From Endozoicomonas numazuensis (GTDB taxonomy: Bacteria; Pseudomonadota; Gammaproteobacteria; Pseudomonadales; Endozoicomonadaceae), in contig NZ_JOKH01000002.1 in NCBI RefSeq assembly GCF_000722635.1, positions 688,756-752,755 of the forward strand: a DNA stretch of 64,000 bases, written 5' to 3'. Below are positions 27,033-34,297 of the stretch, in pieces. A model generated the notes under the pieces. That model searched no databases, was not told the origin of the DNA, and saw only the letters and a program-made list of their open reading frames with translations. The translations under genes were made by a program, and so were the position numbers. Within the stretch, counting starts at the first letter, position 1. Each line of letters opens with the position of its first letter.

Positions 27033-28753
27033 CCCGGATAATTCATAAAATAAGCAAAATTTGCCCTCAGCCCTTGATATAAATGACATTGCCACCAGAG
27101 TATTCCGGACACACCAGTTCGGAACTTGTGATGGATCAACCTGCTCAAGAAATACTCAAATTTCATCCGGTCAACGGCAAAACACTGAGAGCTGATTTTC
27201 AGGGTGGCGAGTTATCATCTGATTTTGGGACCATTTTACTGCGCGAAACCATGCTGCATAGCGGTCTCATTTCCAAGCTGTCCAACGCGATTGATGATAA
27301 ACGCCACCAATCCTACATCGACCATCCCTTGCAAGACCTCCTGACCCAGAGAGTTTTGCAGATGGCCTGTGGTTATGAGGACGCCAACGACAGCAACTAT
27401 TTGCGCAAAGATCCTATGTTCAAGCTTGCCGTTGGACGAAACCCGCTGAGCGAAGAGGGTCATTTAGCGTCAGCTCCGACGTACACCAGGCTTGGGCAGT
27501 CAATGACCAAAAAGGACATCTACAAGATGGCCAAGGCTCTTGCTGAGCATTTCATCAGCAGTTACGAGCTACCACCGATGGCAGCCATAATTGATCTGGA
27601 TCACACGCCGACCATTACCCATGGTGGTCAACAAATGAACCTGTTCAATGCTAAATATAATGACTACTGTTACCTGCCATTACTGATATTTGAAGGACTC
27701 AGCGGCAAGTTGATTACTGCTGTCTTGCGTCCGGGTAAAACACCTACAGGCAAAGAGAACGCCGCCATTCTTAAGCGCGTCATTCAGCTGATCCGACGGA
27801 GGTGGCCGAAAACGTATTTGCTGGTTCGGGGTGATAGCCATTTTGCCCAGCCTGAGCTAATGCGGGTTGTTCAGGATGATCCGCATTCCGACTATGTGCT
27901 GGGCAAAGGGGCAGGCCATAAAACAGCTCTACGACCCAAAGCCAAAGAGTTACTGGATGAGGCTCGACAAGCACTCAAGGTCAAGACCGGCCTGGCCAGA
28001 TTAAACAATATGCCAATACCCGAGCGGCTCAGGCTTTACGGAGAAGCAGAGTATCAGGCCAAAAGCTGGAAAGGCCTGGATACACGAATCATCTACAAGG
28101 CAGAGGTCAACCAGAAAGGCGACAATCCTCGTTTTATTGTGACATCGATAAAAGAGGCTTCTCCTGAGGTCATTTATGAAGAGCTTTACTGCCCAAGAGG
28201 CCAGGATGAGAACTTCATCAAGCATCTGAAAAGCGACCTGTCTGGTGACAGGCTATCAGACCAGGGCTTTCTGGCTAACCATCTGAGGATGTTTTACGCC
28301 TGTGCTGCTTACGTTATCCACCATGAGTTAAGAACCAAGGCCCTGAAAGGCACAGAACTGGAAAAAGCTCAGCCCTCAACAGTGATTGCGAAGCTCTGCA
28401 AAATTGCAGTGAAAGTGGTCGAATACAAAGATCGGATCAAGTTACATCTGCCTCGTAGCTGTCCATTCAGGGGGCTTTTGCGGCATGTGACAGAAGTGTT
28501 TTATTCGATGCCGCCACCCCGACCGGGATAAATGACTCTGCAGGCACTCAATTGAGTCAAAAAGCGACCAGATGAAAGAGCTCTGGGGGGGGGCGTTTAT
28601 TTGGAATTGGAGGTTTAGCGATAAATCTATCAGCCAAGCGTGCGTCTTGCTTGAAAAGTTGGTGCAGGAGGTCAATTGAAAAGTAGTCCGGCCAAAAAAC
28701 TCAGATCCAAGCCCCTTGGCAAAGGCTCGAACCTTGTTTATGAAATATCCGGG
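27033..28753 (+). mobile_element. IS1380-family insertion sequence in urtC
   Basis: 1721 bases. The terminal inverted repeats begin CCCGGATAATTCATAAA on the left, matched by TTTATGAAATATCCGGG on the right. The flanking target duplication is CTAA (27029-27032 and 28754-28757), as expected for this family. It contains one transposase gene. About 220 bases after that gene hold a G-run near 28586 and no second gene. Confidence 0.93.
27131..28531 (+). CDS. IS1380-family DDE transposase
   Basis: About 466 residues from the ATG at 27131 (MDQPAQEI); an earlier in-frame ATG at 27083 has no ribosome site. The DDE catalytic regions are visible as AAIIDLDHTPT, LLVRGDSHFA and the Glu in QDENFIKHLKSDLSGDRL. 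The gene is complete, so the element may be active. Confidence 0.9.
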   Translation: MDQPAQEILKFHPVNGKTLRADFQGGELSSDFGTILLRETMLHSGLISKLSNAIDDKRHQSYIDHPLQDLLTQRVLQMACGYEDANDSNYLRKDPMFKLAVGRNPLSEEGHLASAPTYTRLGQSMTKKDIYKMAKALAEHFISSYELPPMAAIIDLDHTPTITHGGQQMNLFNAKYNDYCYLPLLIFEGLSGKLITAVLRPGKTPTGKENAAILKRVIQLIRRRWPKTYLLVRGDSHFAQPELMRVVQDDPHSDYVLGKGAGHKTALRPKAKELLDEARQALKVKTGLARLNNMPIPERLRLYGEAEYQAKSWKGLDTRIIYKAEVNQKGDNPRFIVTSIKEASPEVIYEELYCPRGQDENFIKHLKSDLSGDRLSDQGFLANHLRMFYACAAYVIHHELRTKALKGTELEKAQPSTVIAKLCKIAVKVVEYKDRIKLHLPRSCPFRGLLRHVTEVFYSMPPPRPG

Positions 28754-29318
28754 CTAACCGACTTTAAGGATATTCTCGGTTTCAGTCTGCAAAGTGATAT
28801 AACCAGAGTCGTACTTCTGATGTTGTCAGCACTGGCTCTTGGGCTAGGTTATTTGATTTGTCGATGGCTGGTGAGTTCTCGCTATGGACGGGTTTTAATG
28901 GCCGTGAGAGATGCAGAAAGCCGGACACGCTTTATTGGCTACCGAGTGGAACATTACAAACTGGTAGCCTTTGTAGTTTCTGCTGTATTAGCTGGCATTG
29001 CCGGAGCACTTTATGTTCCTCAGGTTGGCATTATTAATCCGGGAGAATTCTCTCCCATCAATTCCATTGAACTGGTTATCTGGGTGGCCGTTGGCGGACG
29101 AGGCACGCTGTACGGTGCCATTATTGGCGCACTGATCGTTAACTATGCCAAAACCTGGTTTACCGGAGCGATGCCTGACGCCTGGCTGTTTGCCCTGGGT
29201 GCACTGTTTGTTATCTCTACGCTGTGGTTACCCAAAGGGGTTGTGGGTCTGTATGAACAGATCAGGCAAAGACTCGCTAAACCTTCAGCCCGGACTCAGG
29301 AAAAAGAGGTCGCTGATC

Positions 29319-30140
29319 ATGGTTGATAAGCACATACCGGATGATACGTTGCTGTACCTTAACAATGTCACGGTCAGTTTTGATGGCTTCAAAGCTCTCA
29401 ACAACCTTTCTTTCTTAATCAACAATCGGGAGCTTAGAGCCATTATCGGTCCTAACGGAGCGGGTAAAAGCACCATGATGGATGTCATCACCGGTAAAAC
29501 AAGACCGGATACCGGCGATGTGCTGTTTAACATGAGCAAGATTGCATCCCCGGGAGAAACGAAAAACCTTTTCGGACGCTCAAGACTGAACAAAGGCTCT
29601 ATTGACCTCACTCAATATGATGAAGCCGAAGTAGCCAACCTGGGTATTGGTCGAAAGTTTCAGAAACCATCGGTGATCGAGAGTCTGACGGTCTGGGAAA
29701 ATCTGGAACTCGCTCTTAAAGGTCGTCGATCTCCTTTTGAATCCATGTTTAAAGGCCTTTCTTCAACAGGTTCCAAAAAAATTGACGAAACTCTTGAAAA
29801 AATACGCCTCAAGGATCGCCGGGACCTGACGGGAGCTTCCTTATCTCATGGGCAAAAACAGTGGCTCGAAATTGGTATGTTATTACTCCAGGATCCCAAG
29901 CTCCTTCTGATTGATGAGCCTGCTGCCGGAATGACGGATGAAGAAACGTTCAGAACCGCTGACCTGCTCAGGGAACTGTCAGAAGAGCGAAGTCTTGTGG
30001 TAGTCGAGCATGACATGGCATTTATCAAAGCACTTAACTGTAAAGTTATGGTACTGCATGAAGGCAGTGTGCTGGCAGAAGGGTCGCTGGATCATGTTCA
30101 GCAGGATCAACAAGTCATCGACGTCTATCTGGGAAGATAG
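29319..30140 (+). CDS. urtD: Urea ABC transporter ATP-binding protein UrtD
   Basis: A 273-residue ATPase of the urea ABC importer. Walker A reads GPNGAGKST (near residue 44), the signature is LSHGQKQWLEIG and Walker B LLLIDEPAAGMTDEE. The ATG at 29319 overlaps the urtC stop (29324-29326). Upstream in-frame codons lie inside urtC and are not used. It is intact, but without a working UrtC and with no urtA or urtB in sight it is an orphan. Confidence 0.92.
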   Translation: MVDKHIPDDTLLYLNNVTVSFDGFKALNNLSFLINNRELRAIIGPNGAGKSTMMDVITGKTRPDTGDVLFNMSKIASPGETKNLFGRSRLNKGSIDLTQYDEAEVANLGIGRKFQKPSVIESLTVWENLELALKGRRSPFESMFKGLSSTGSKKIDETLEKIRLKDRRDLTGASLSHGQKQWLEIGMLLLQDPKLLLIDEPAAGMTDEETFRTADLLRELSEERSLVVVEHDMAFIKALNCKVMVLHEGSVLAEGSLDHVQQDQQVIDVYLGR

Positions 30141-30197
30141 CCTTAAGCCAGGAAAAAAACCACAAGCCAGATAAACAGCCCTGAGCTGGAGAAAAGC

Positions 30198-30893
30198 ATG
30201 CTTGAAGTTCAGAACATTGATGTATTTTATGGTGCCAGCCAGGCACTTAAATCTGTATCGCTGACGGCCCATAAAGGTCAGGTCACCAGCATTATGGGGC
30301 GAAACGGTGTAGGGAAAACCACACTGATTAATACGGTTGCCGGACGTGTCTTAGCCACTTCCGGGCAGATTCTCTGGAAAGGGCAATCAATAAACAGTCA
30401 ACCTTCTCATCAAAGAGCCCGACAAGGGATTGCCTACGCTCCCCAGGGTCGACAGATATTTCCTCTGCTCACGGTACAAGAAAATCTTGAAACCGGTTTT
30501 GCCTGTCTGCCACGGTCAAAACAGAAAATTGACCGGGAAATATACGACTTATTTCCAGTACTGTTAGATATGAGACATCGCCGTGGAGGCGACCTCTCTG
30601 GAGGACAGCAACAACAGCTGGCCATTGCCAGGGCGCTGATCACCAAACCAGAGCTTTTAATTCTTGATGAGCCCACCGAAGGTATTCAGCCTTCCATCAT
30701 CAAGGATATTCAATCCTTCATCGGGATGCTCAGAGATCGAGGAGAAATGGCCATCCTGCTGGTCGAACAATACTTTGAATTTGCCCGGGATTTAGCCGAT
30801 CAATATGCTGTATTGGATCGTGGAGAGCTGGTTCTGTCAGGTGCAGGCAATGAGATGAACGAAGATGAAGTCAGACGACTGATGACTGTATAA
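30198..30893 (+). CDS. urtE: Urea ABC transporter ATP-binding protein UrtE
   Basis: A 231-residue second ATPase of the urea importer. Walker A is GRNGVGKTT (residues 34-42), the signature is LSGGQQQQLAIARAL and Walker B LLILDEPTEGIQPS. It follows urtD in the usual urtABCDE order after 57 bases. It is intact but, like urtD, likely non-functional because the permease gene is broken. Confidence 0.93.
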   Translation: MLEVQNIDVFYGASQALKSVSLTAHKGQVTSIMGRNGVGKTTLINTVAGRVLATSGQILWKGQSINSQPSHQRARQGIAYAPQGRQIFPLLTVQENLETGFACLPRSKQKIDREIYDLFPVLLDMRHRRGGDLSGGQQQQLAIARALITKPELLILDEPTEGIQPSIIKDIQSFIGMLRDRGEMAILLVEQYFEFARDLADQYAVLDRGELVLSGAGNEMNEDEVRRLMTV

Positions 30894-31094
30894 AACGATT
30901 CAGATGAGTACAGACAGACTATCTGCCTGTACTCATCGAAAACCGAGTGGCTTTCATAGTACTGAGAGCTTAAATCATGCATTCTCCTGTCTGAACAAAA
31001 AGTAAGATCAACAGAATGAATGGTTCAGCTGCCATTCTTTAATACTCTTAATTCTCTTAAGTAGTTCTTCCCATTCAGAAAAACATGAGAGACT

Positions 31095-31310
31095 TTAGCT
31101 ATATAATCGATCAACTATCGACCATCTAATCACAAACAAAGCACATAGCATAATCAGATACCCTATCAATATCTCAAAATATTTTTTCTTATTGTCATAG
31201 TACTCATACCACTTCCTTAGAGCATATACTCTTTTCTTCCATACCCCATAGGTCAGCATAACAGCATAAAGCAGTATGCCTATATCAATTACAAGTAGAA
31301 CTGGATCCAT
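31095..31310 (-). CDS. Small membrane protein, candidate immunity protein of the third tail cassette
   Basis: A 71-residue protein with two hydrophobic spans (VLLVIDIGILLYAVMLTYGV and LIGYLIMLCALFVIRW) separated by a charged Lys/Tyr-rich loop. It aligns end to end with the split gene at 31584-33206 (KKRVYALRKWYEYYDN against KGRIYAFGEWFYKEN; IGYLIMLCALFVIR against IGYILLGIFALYIR), so the two are paralogues. AGAGGTG precedes the ATG at 31310. It starts 7 bases after the stop of a toxin-tail remnant, the same relation as in the other two cassettes. The immunity role is inferred from this layout. Confidence 0.6.
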   Translation of the reverse strand: MDPVLLVIDIGILLYAVMLTYGVWKKRVYALRKWYEYYDNKKKYFEILIGYLIMLCALFVIRWSIVDRLYS

Positions 31311-31317
31311 TAAGCAT

Positions 31318-31410
31318 TCACCTCTTGCATACCTCACTGCCAGCTGCCGGGATTACAGCACCTCCAGCCAAGAATGAAATATACGAAAACAGCAAAGCAG
31401 CACAGAGCTC
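31318..31410 (-). pseudogene. Remnant of a third membrane tail (C-terminus only)
   Basis: The last 26 codons before the TGA at 31318-31320 read ALLFSYISFLAGGAVIPAAG then SEVCKR. They match the end of the orphan tail at 33213-34082 (LMYAGLLASKAAVVVAESKICKG) in spacing and in the terminal Cys-Lys. Upstream the frame contains a second LLFSY from a local duplication and no start codon. It is a decayed 3-prime end of a third cassette. Confidence 0.5.
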
Positions 31411-31771
31411 GGGGTCAGGGCGATTCATGATGCCGGATCCACTCCGGTCATACGAAAACAGCAGAGAGATTATGGCCGAGAGCTCTACACGATACGAAAG
31501 ATTAGGTCGCAATTATCTGGGTATGATTCATTTAGCAGCTTCAGTTCTTTGGCTGACTTAATTGTCAACACCCTCTAGCATCTCTACAGGTACTTATAAA
31601 TTTCATCAGGAAATACTACATACCGTATATACAGCGCAAATATACCTAAGAGGATATAGCCTATGACATATTGATAAAACATCGACCTATTTTCTTTATA
31701 AAACCATTCCCCAAATGCATAGATCCTCCCTTTGATTAAGGCATAGATAACCATACTAAAATAAAGCCTCG

Positions 31772-33025
31772 TCAGTAAAATCTGTGGGTCATTTCCGGTT
31801 CAGGCAGCTTGCCGAGTGCATGATATAAAGCGATTTCTGCGCATTTATAGGTTCTGAATCCGTATGATTTTCTCGTAGTGAGTTTTATCTTGGTATTCAG
31901 ACCCTCAACAATACCGCTGGAATACGCCTTTTTTGCCCGGAACCAGTTCAGGATGAGAGGCTTGTGTCGTCGAACAGTTTTAGCAACTTTTTTCATCGGC
32001 TCTATCTTTGATCGCATGACTCTTGTACACCAACGATCCAGATATTTTTCCGCCCAATGTGGTGAAATGTACTCCCAGAATGCCTGAAATTCTTCTCTGA
32101 GCAGGTAGGCTCTGACGCTTTTCAGGTTGTACTGAAGCACGGTGTTCAGCTTTATCTCTTCTTTCTCTGTGAGGTTTTCTTTGCGCTTGAGTAGGCACCA
32201 GCGTGTTTTTTTCAAAACAGGCTCATAACCATCGGCCTGTAGCTGCTTATGTTCAGATGCCCGGACTTCATCAATAGCCTTGTTCAACATGGCCACGATG
32301 TGGAAGCGATCCAGGATGTGCAGTGCCTGACTGGCACATTCCGCGATGGCTTTTACGTAGGGCTTCCACATATCAGAGCAGACATACTCCAATCGCTGAC
32401 TACGCTCCGTACCAAAGAAAGCGAAGAAGCTTCGAATCGTAGCCTCTGTACGCTCCTGACTAACCCACAATAATCGTGTGCAACCGCGATCAATCTGGTA
32501 AACGACAGTCAGGTATTTATGGCCTGTCTGGTAGGCAACCTCATCAACGCCAATAGCCCTGACGTTATCGAGTGTACGGTGGGCCTTTCCCCATTCAACA
32601 ACGTACTCAACAGCATGAAAGACTTTCTCCCATGAAGTACTGAAACTACTGGCAACCTCTTTCCACGATAACTTTTTTGCCCAATGTGCGAGGAACTGCA
32701 TGTAAACTTTGGTCAGCTCCTTCTTGCCATCAGCCCATGGAACCTGTTCAACCTTTACACCACATGAATTGCATTCCACCCGTCGCATTATGTAGAGCAG
32801 GAAAACCCTGATGCCCCAGAGAGGGATAAACTCGAAGCGACGTTCAGCAAGATGATCATAGCCAGGAGCAGGCTTCTGGCATCCTGAGCAGATAGCGTGA
32901 CTGTTCTTTCGTGGAACAACGGTTACATTGAATACTTCAGAACCTTGATAGAAGCCGAGCTTTACATCTTGATAAACAAATGACTTGAGTTTATGAACTT
33001 TATTGAGGATAGTTTTAATCAGCAT
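31772..33025 (-). CDS. ISL3-family transposase
   Basis: A 417-residue transposase with an N-terminal zinc-finger region (CSGCQKPAPGYDHL and CNSCGVKVEQVPW), then the DDE domain with IGVDEVAYQTGHKYLTVV and LHILDRFHIV, and the C-terminal SGIVEGLNTKIKL. It is complete. Its ATG (33023-33025) lies inside the base of a long hairpin (33022-33090), which could restrain translation. Confidence 0.92.
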   Translation of the reverse strand: MLIKTILNKVHKLKSFVYQDVKLGFYQGSEVFNVTVVPRKNSHAICSGCQKPAPGYDHLAERRFEFIPLWGIRVFLLYIMRRVECNSCGVKVEQVPWADGKKELTKVYMQFLAHWAKKLSWKEVASSFSTSWEKVFHAVEYVVEWGKAHRTLDNVRAIGVDEVAYQTGHKYLTVVYQIDRGCTRLLWVSQERTEATIRSFFAFFGTERSQRLEYVCSDMWKPYVKAIAECASQALHILDRFHIVAMLNKAIDEVRASEHKQLQADGYEPVLKKTRWCLLKRKENLTEKEEIKLNTVLQYNLKSVRAYLLREEFQAFWEYISPHWAEKYLDRWCTRVMRSKIEPMKKVAKTVRRHKPLILNWFRAKKAYSSGIVEGLNTKIKLTTRKSYGFRTYKCAEIALYHALGKLPEPEMTHRFY

Positions 33026-33090
33026 CAGTGGTCACTTTTGTTGTTTTTTTGTCCATCAACAAAAAACTATCAAAAGTTTGCTACTGATGC
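33022..33090 (-). promoter_or_regulatory. 69-base hairpin covering the ISL3 transposase start
   Basis: GCATCAGTGGTCACTTTTG (33022-33040) pairs with CAAAAGTTTGCTACTGATGC (33071-33090) with few mismatches, and an inner TTGTTG/CAACAA pair extends it. The start codon is part of the left arm, so transcripts entering from outside would fold it away. Confidence 0.5.
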
Positions 33091-33212
33091 TTTTATCTCA
33101 AAATCTGTTCATTTTTACCCACAGTTATCCCTGAAGAGCCAAAATAAAGAACAATGGCAACATCAAATATTATCAATAGGAAATAAGCCAGCTGAGTTTT
33201 ACTCATAACATA

Positions 33213-34082
33213 TCACCCTTTACAGATTTTACTTTCAGCTACAACTACAGCAGCTTTCGAAGCTAAAAGCCCTGCATACATAAGGGCAATACCTATCAAG
33301 GGACCAGTTAAGAAAAATATCCCAAGCAAACTCACAAATACGGATAAAGCTATAAGGGCTCCAAGCCCATTACATTTATGATCAATCGCCAAATAATCAA
33401 GAACAGTCTTTACGTTCAAAAATGCGGCTATGCCTACTGAAAGTACTCCAATAAGACCTTTTCCAATTACCCCAAAAACAAAACCAATACACCCAAGAAT
33501 ATCGAGAGCATCATCACTGAGGAAACCACCATTAGCCCCACCACTGATCTTATAAGCCCCGGCTCCCGTTTCAGGATCAATAATCAGGTAGCCTGCACCA
33601 TTCCAACCATTCAAGGTAATATTACGCTCGTGGGCTGTTACGGTCTTTCCAGCCAAGACACCCTGTCGGATTTCCTGCTCAACTTCAGTCGCCAAGGTTA
33701 TGCTGGCAAGTGCCTGATCAAGATTATCCCGAGTAATGGTAAATACTTTCTGGCCTTCAGCTACCGCCAGAGTTAGCGCTTTTACAGCACTCACGCCTTC
33801 TGCCGGAGAGTCTTCCGTTGAAAATATCTGTTCAGGTACCAGATGCTCCATCGCGGAGCTATTGGTTCCAGTTCGCTGGTTGTAGTCTGCCCAAAGCTTT
33901 TTATCATTCTGCTTATGAACAGCCATTGTCATATAGTTATCCACATCCATGGCCAGTCCACCCATTTTTACATCCCTGGGCATACCAAACCAGTATAAAG
34001 GGGTGACGCTGGTCATAAACAGACCAAAACTGGGGGCACGGTATGGTATCAGTCCCAAGTACTCTAACTTCGTAACCACCAC
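33213..34082 (-). CDS. Orphan C-terminal cassette of the transglutaminase-fold protein (second membrane tail)
   Basis: A 289-residue frame with no signal peptide and only a GTG start inside the preceding gene. From RAPSFGLFMTSVTP (residue 15) to AYKISGGANGGF (about 183) it closely matches residues of about 740-905 of the large protein at 34294-37395. It then diverges into its own tail with three or four hydrophobic spans (GFVFGVIGKGLIGVLSVGIA, then ALIALSVFVSLLGIFFL, then GPLIGIALMYAGLLAS) and ends in SKICKG. This is the structure of an orphan toxin module: a silent alternative end that could recombine with the main gene. Its partner gene follows 6 bases downstream. Confidence 0.7.
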   Translation of the reverse strand: MVVTKLEYLGLIPYRAPSFGLFMTSVTPLYWFGMPRDVKMGGLAMDVDNYMTMAVHKQNDKKLWADYNQRTGTNSSAMEHLVPEQIFSTEDSPAEGVSAVKALTLAVAEGQKVFTITRDNLDQALASITLATEVEQEIRQGVLAGKTVTAHERNITLNGWNGAGYLIIDPETGAGAYKISGGANGGFLSDDALDILGCIGFVFGVIGKGLIGVLSVGIAAFLNVKTVLDYLAIDHKCNGLGALIALSVFVSLLGIFFLTGPLIGIALMYAGLLASKAAVVVAESKICKG

Positions 34083-34297
34083 TCAGCAAAAGCAAGAACA
34101 AAACTAATTGCCATCCAAGCAATTCCAAAACGACTGACAGGCTTTTTCACTTCCAAGCTAATAACTATTAAGAGAAGTCCACATATTGCACCGATTATAA
34201 TCGGCCAAGATATTTGTAATGCATAAAGTGCCACAATATATAGTGAAAGAGTAGTTTGTATTACGACTCTTTTAGGCCTGAATAACATATGGTTCAT
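34064..34297 (-). CDS. Small membrane protein, candidate immunity protein of the main tail
   Basis: A 77-residue protein with three hydrophobic segments (VVIQTTLSLYIVALYALQIS, WPIIIGAICGLLLIVISLEV and FGIAWMAISFVLAFAEWWL). Its ATG overlaps the stop of the large gene upstream as ATGA, and its end overlaps the start of the orphan cassette. The tight coupling to a gene ending in a pore-like membrane tail suggests that it protects the producer. It does not resemble the two other small proteins of the locus, as expected if each matches its own tail. The role is inferred. Confidence 0.6.
   Translation of the reverse strand: MNHMLFRPKRVVIQTTLSLYIVALYALQISWPIIIGAICGLLLIVISLEVKKPVSRFGIAWMAISFVLAFAEWWLRS

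Larger units (their letters stand above)
26702..29326 (+). pseudogene. urtC: Urea ABC transporter permease gene urtC, 5-prime truncated and split by an IS
   Basis: The left part (about 26702-27032) reads [20 protein letters not shown] and ends FGFGGNNGL. The right part (28754-29326) resumes LTDFKDILGFS and continues through GRGTLYGAIIGALIVNYAKT to the stop. Together they are the middle and end of UrtC, a branched-chain-type permease for urea. The 5-prime end is lost at the ureG junction, and the IS1380-type element at 27033-28753 interrupts the rest with a CTAA duplication. Removing the element restores the frame exactly. The stop overlaps the start of urtD. Confidence 0.92.
31766..33140 (-). 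mobile_element. ISL3-family insertion sequence
   Basis: 1375 bases. The imperfect terminal repeats are GCCTCGTCAGTAAAATCTGT on the left and, read inward from the right end, GGCTCTTCAGGGATAACTGT; both continue GGGT. The flanks carry an 8-base target duplication AAAATAAA (31758-31765 and 33141-33148), the size expected for ISL3. It interrupts the small membrane protein gene of the orphan cassette. Confidence 0.92.
31584..33206 (-). pseudogene. Small membrane (immunity-like) gene split by an ISL3 element
   Basis: The 5-prime part (33141-33206) encodes MSKTQLAYFLLIIFDVAIVL plus YF. The 3-prime part (31584-31757) continues SMVIYALIKGRIYAFGEW and ends DEIYKYL. Removing the element and one 8-base duplication joins them in frame as a 79-residue, two-span protein homologous to the 31095-31310 product. 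The start follows the orphan tail stop by 6 bases, with GGGTGAT as ribosome site. It is inactive now. Confidence 0.75.

Noticed and set aside
26669-27082. Independent gene for a membrane protein
   Set aside because: The frame is the middle of urtC between the ureG junction and the IS1380 element, with no native start or stop.
29145-29318. Longer start for UrtD
   Set aside because: The extra codons lie inside urtC in another frame and are not UrtD-like; the ATG at 29319 fits the family.
31325-31561. 78-codon plus-strand frame near the third small gene
   Set aside because: It is opposite the toxin-tail remnant and shaped by a local duplication, with no ribosome site.
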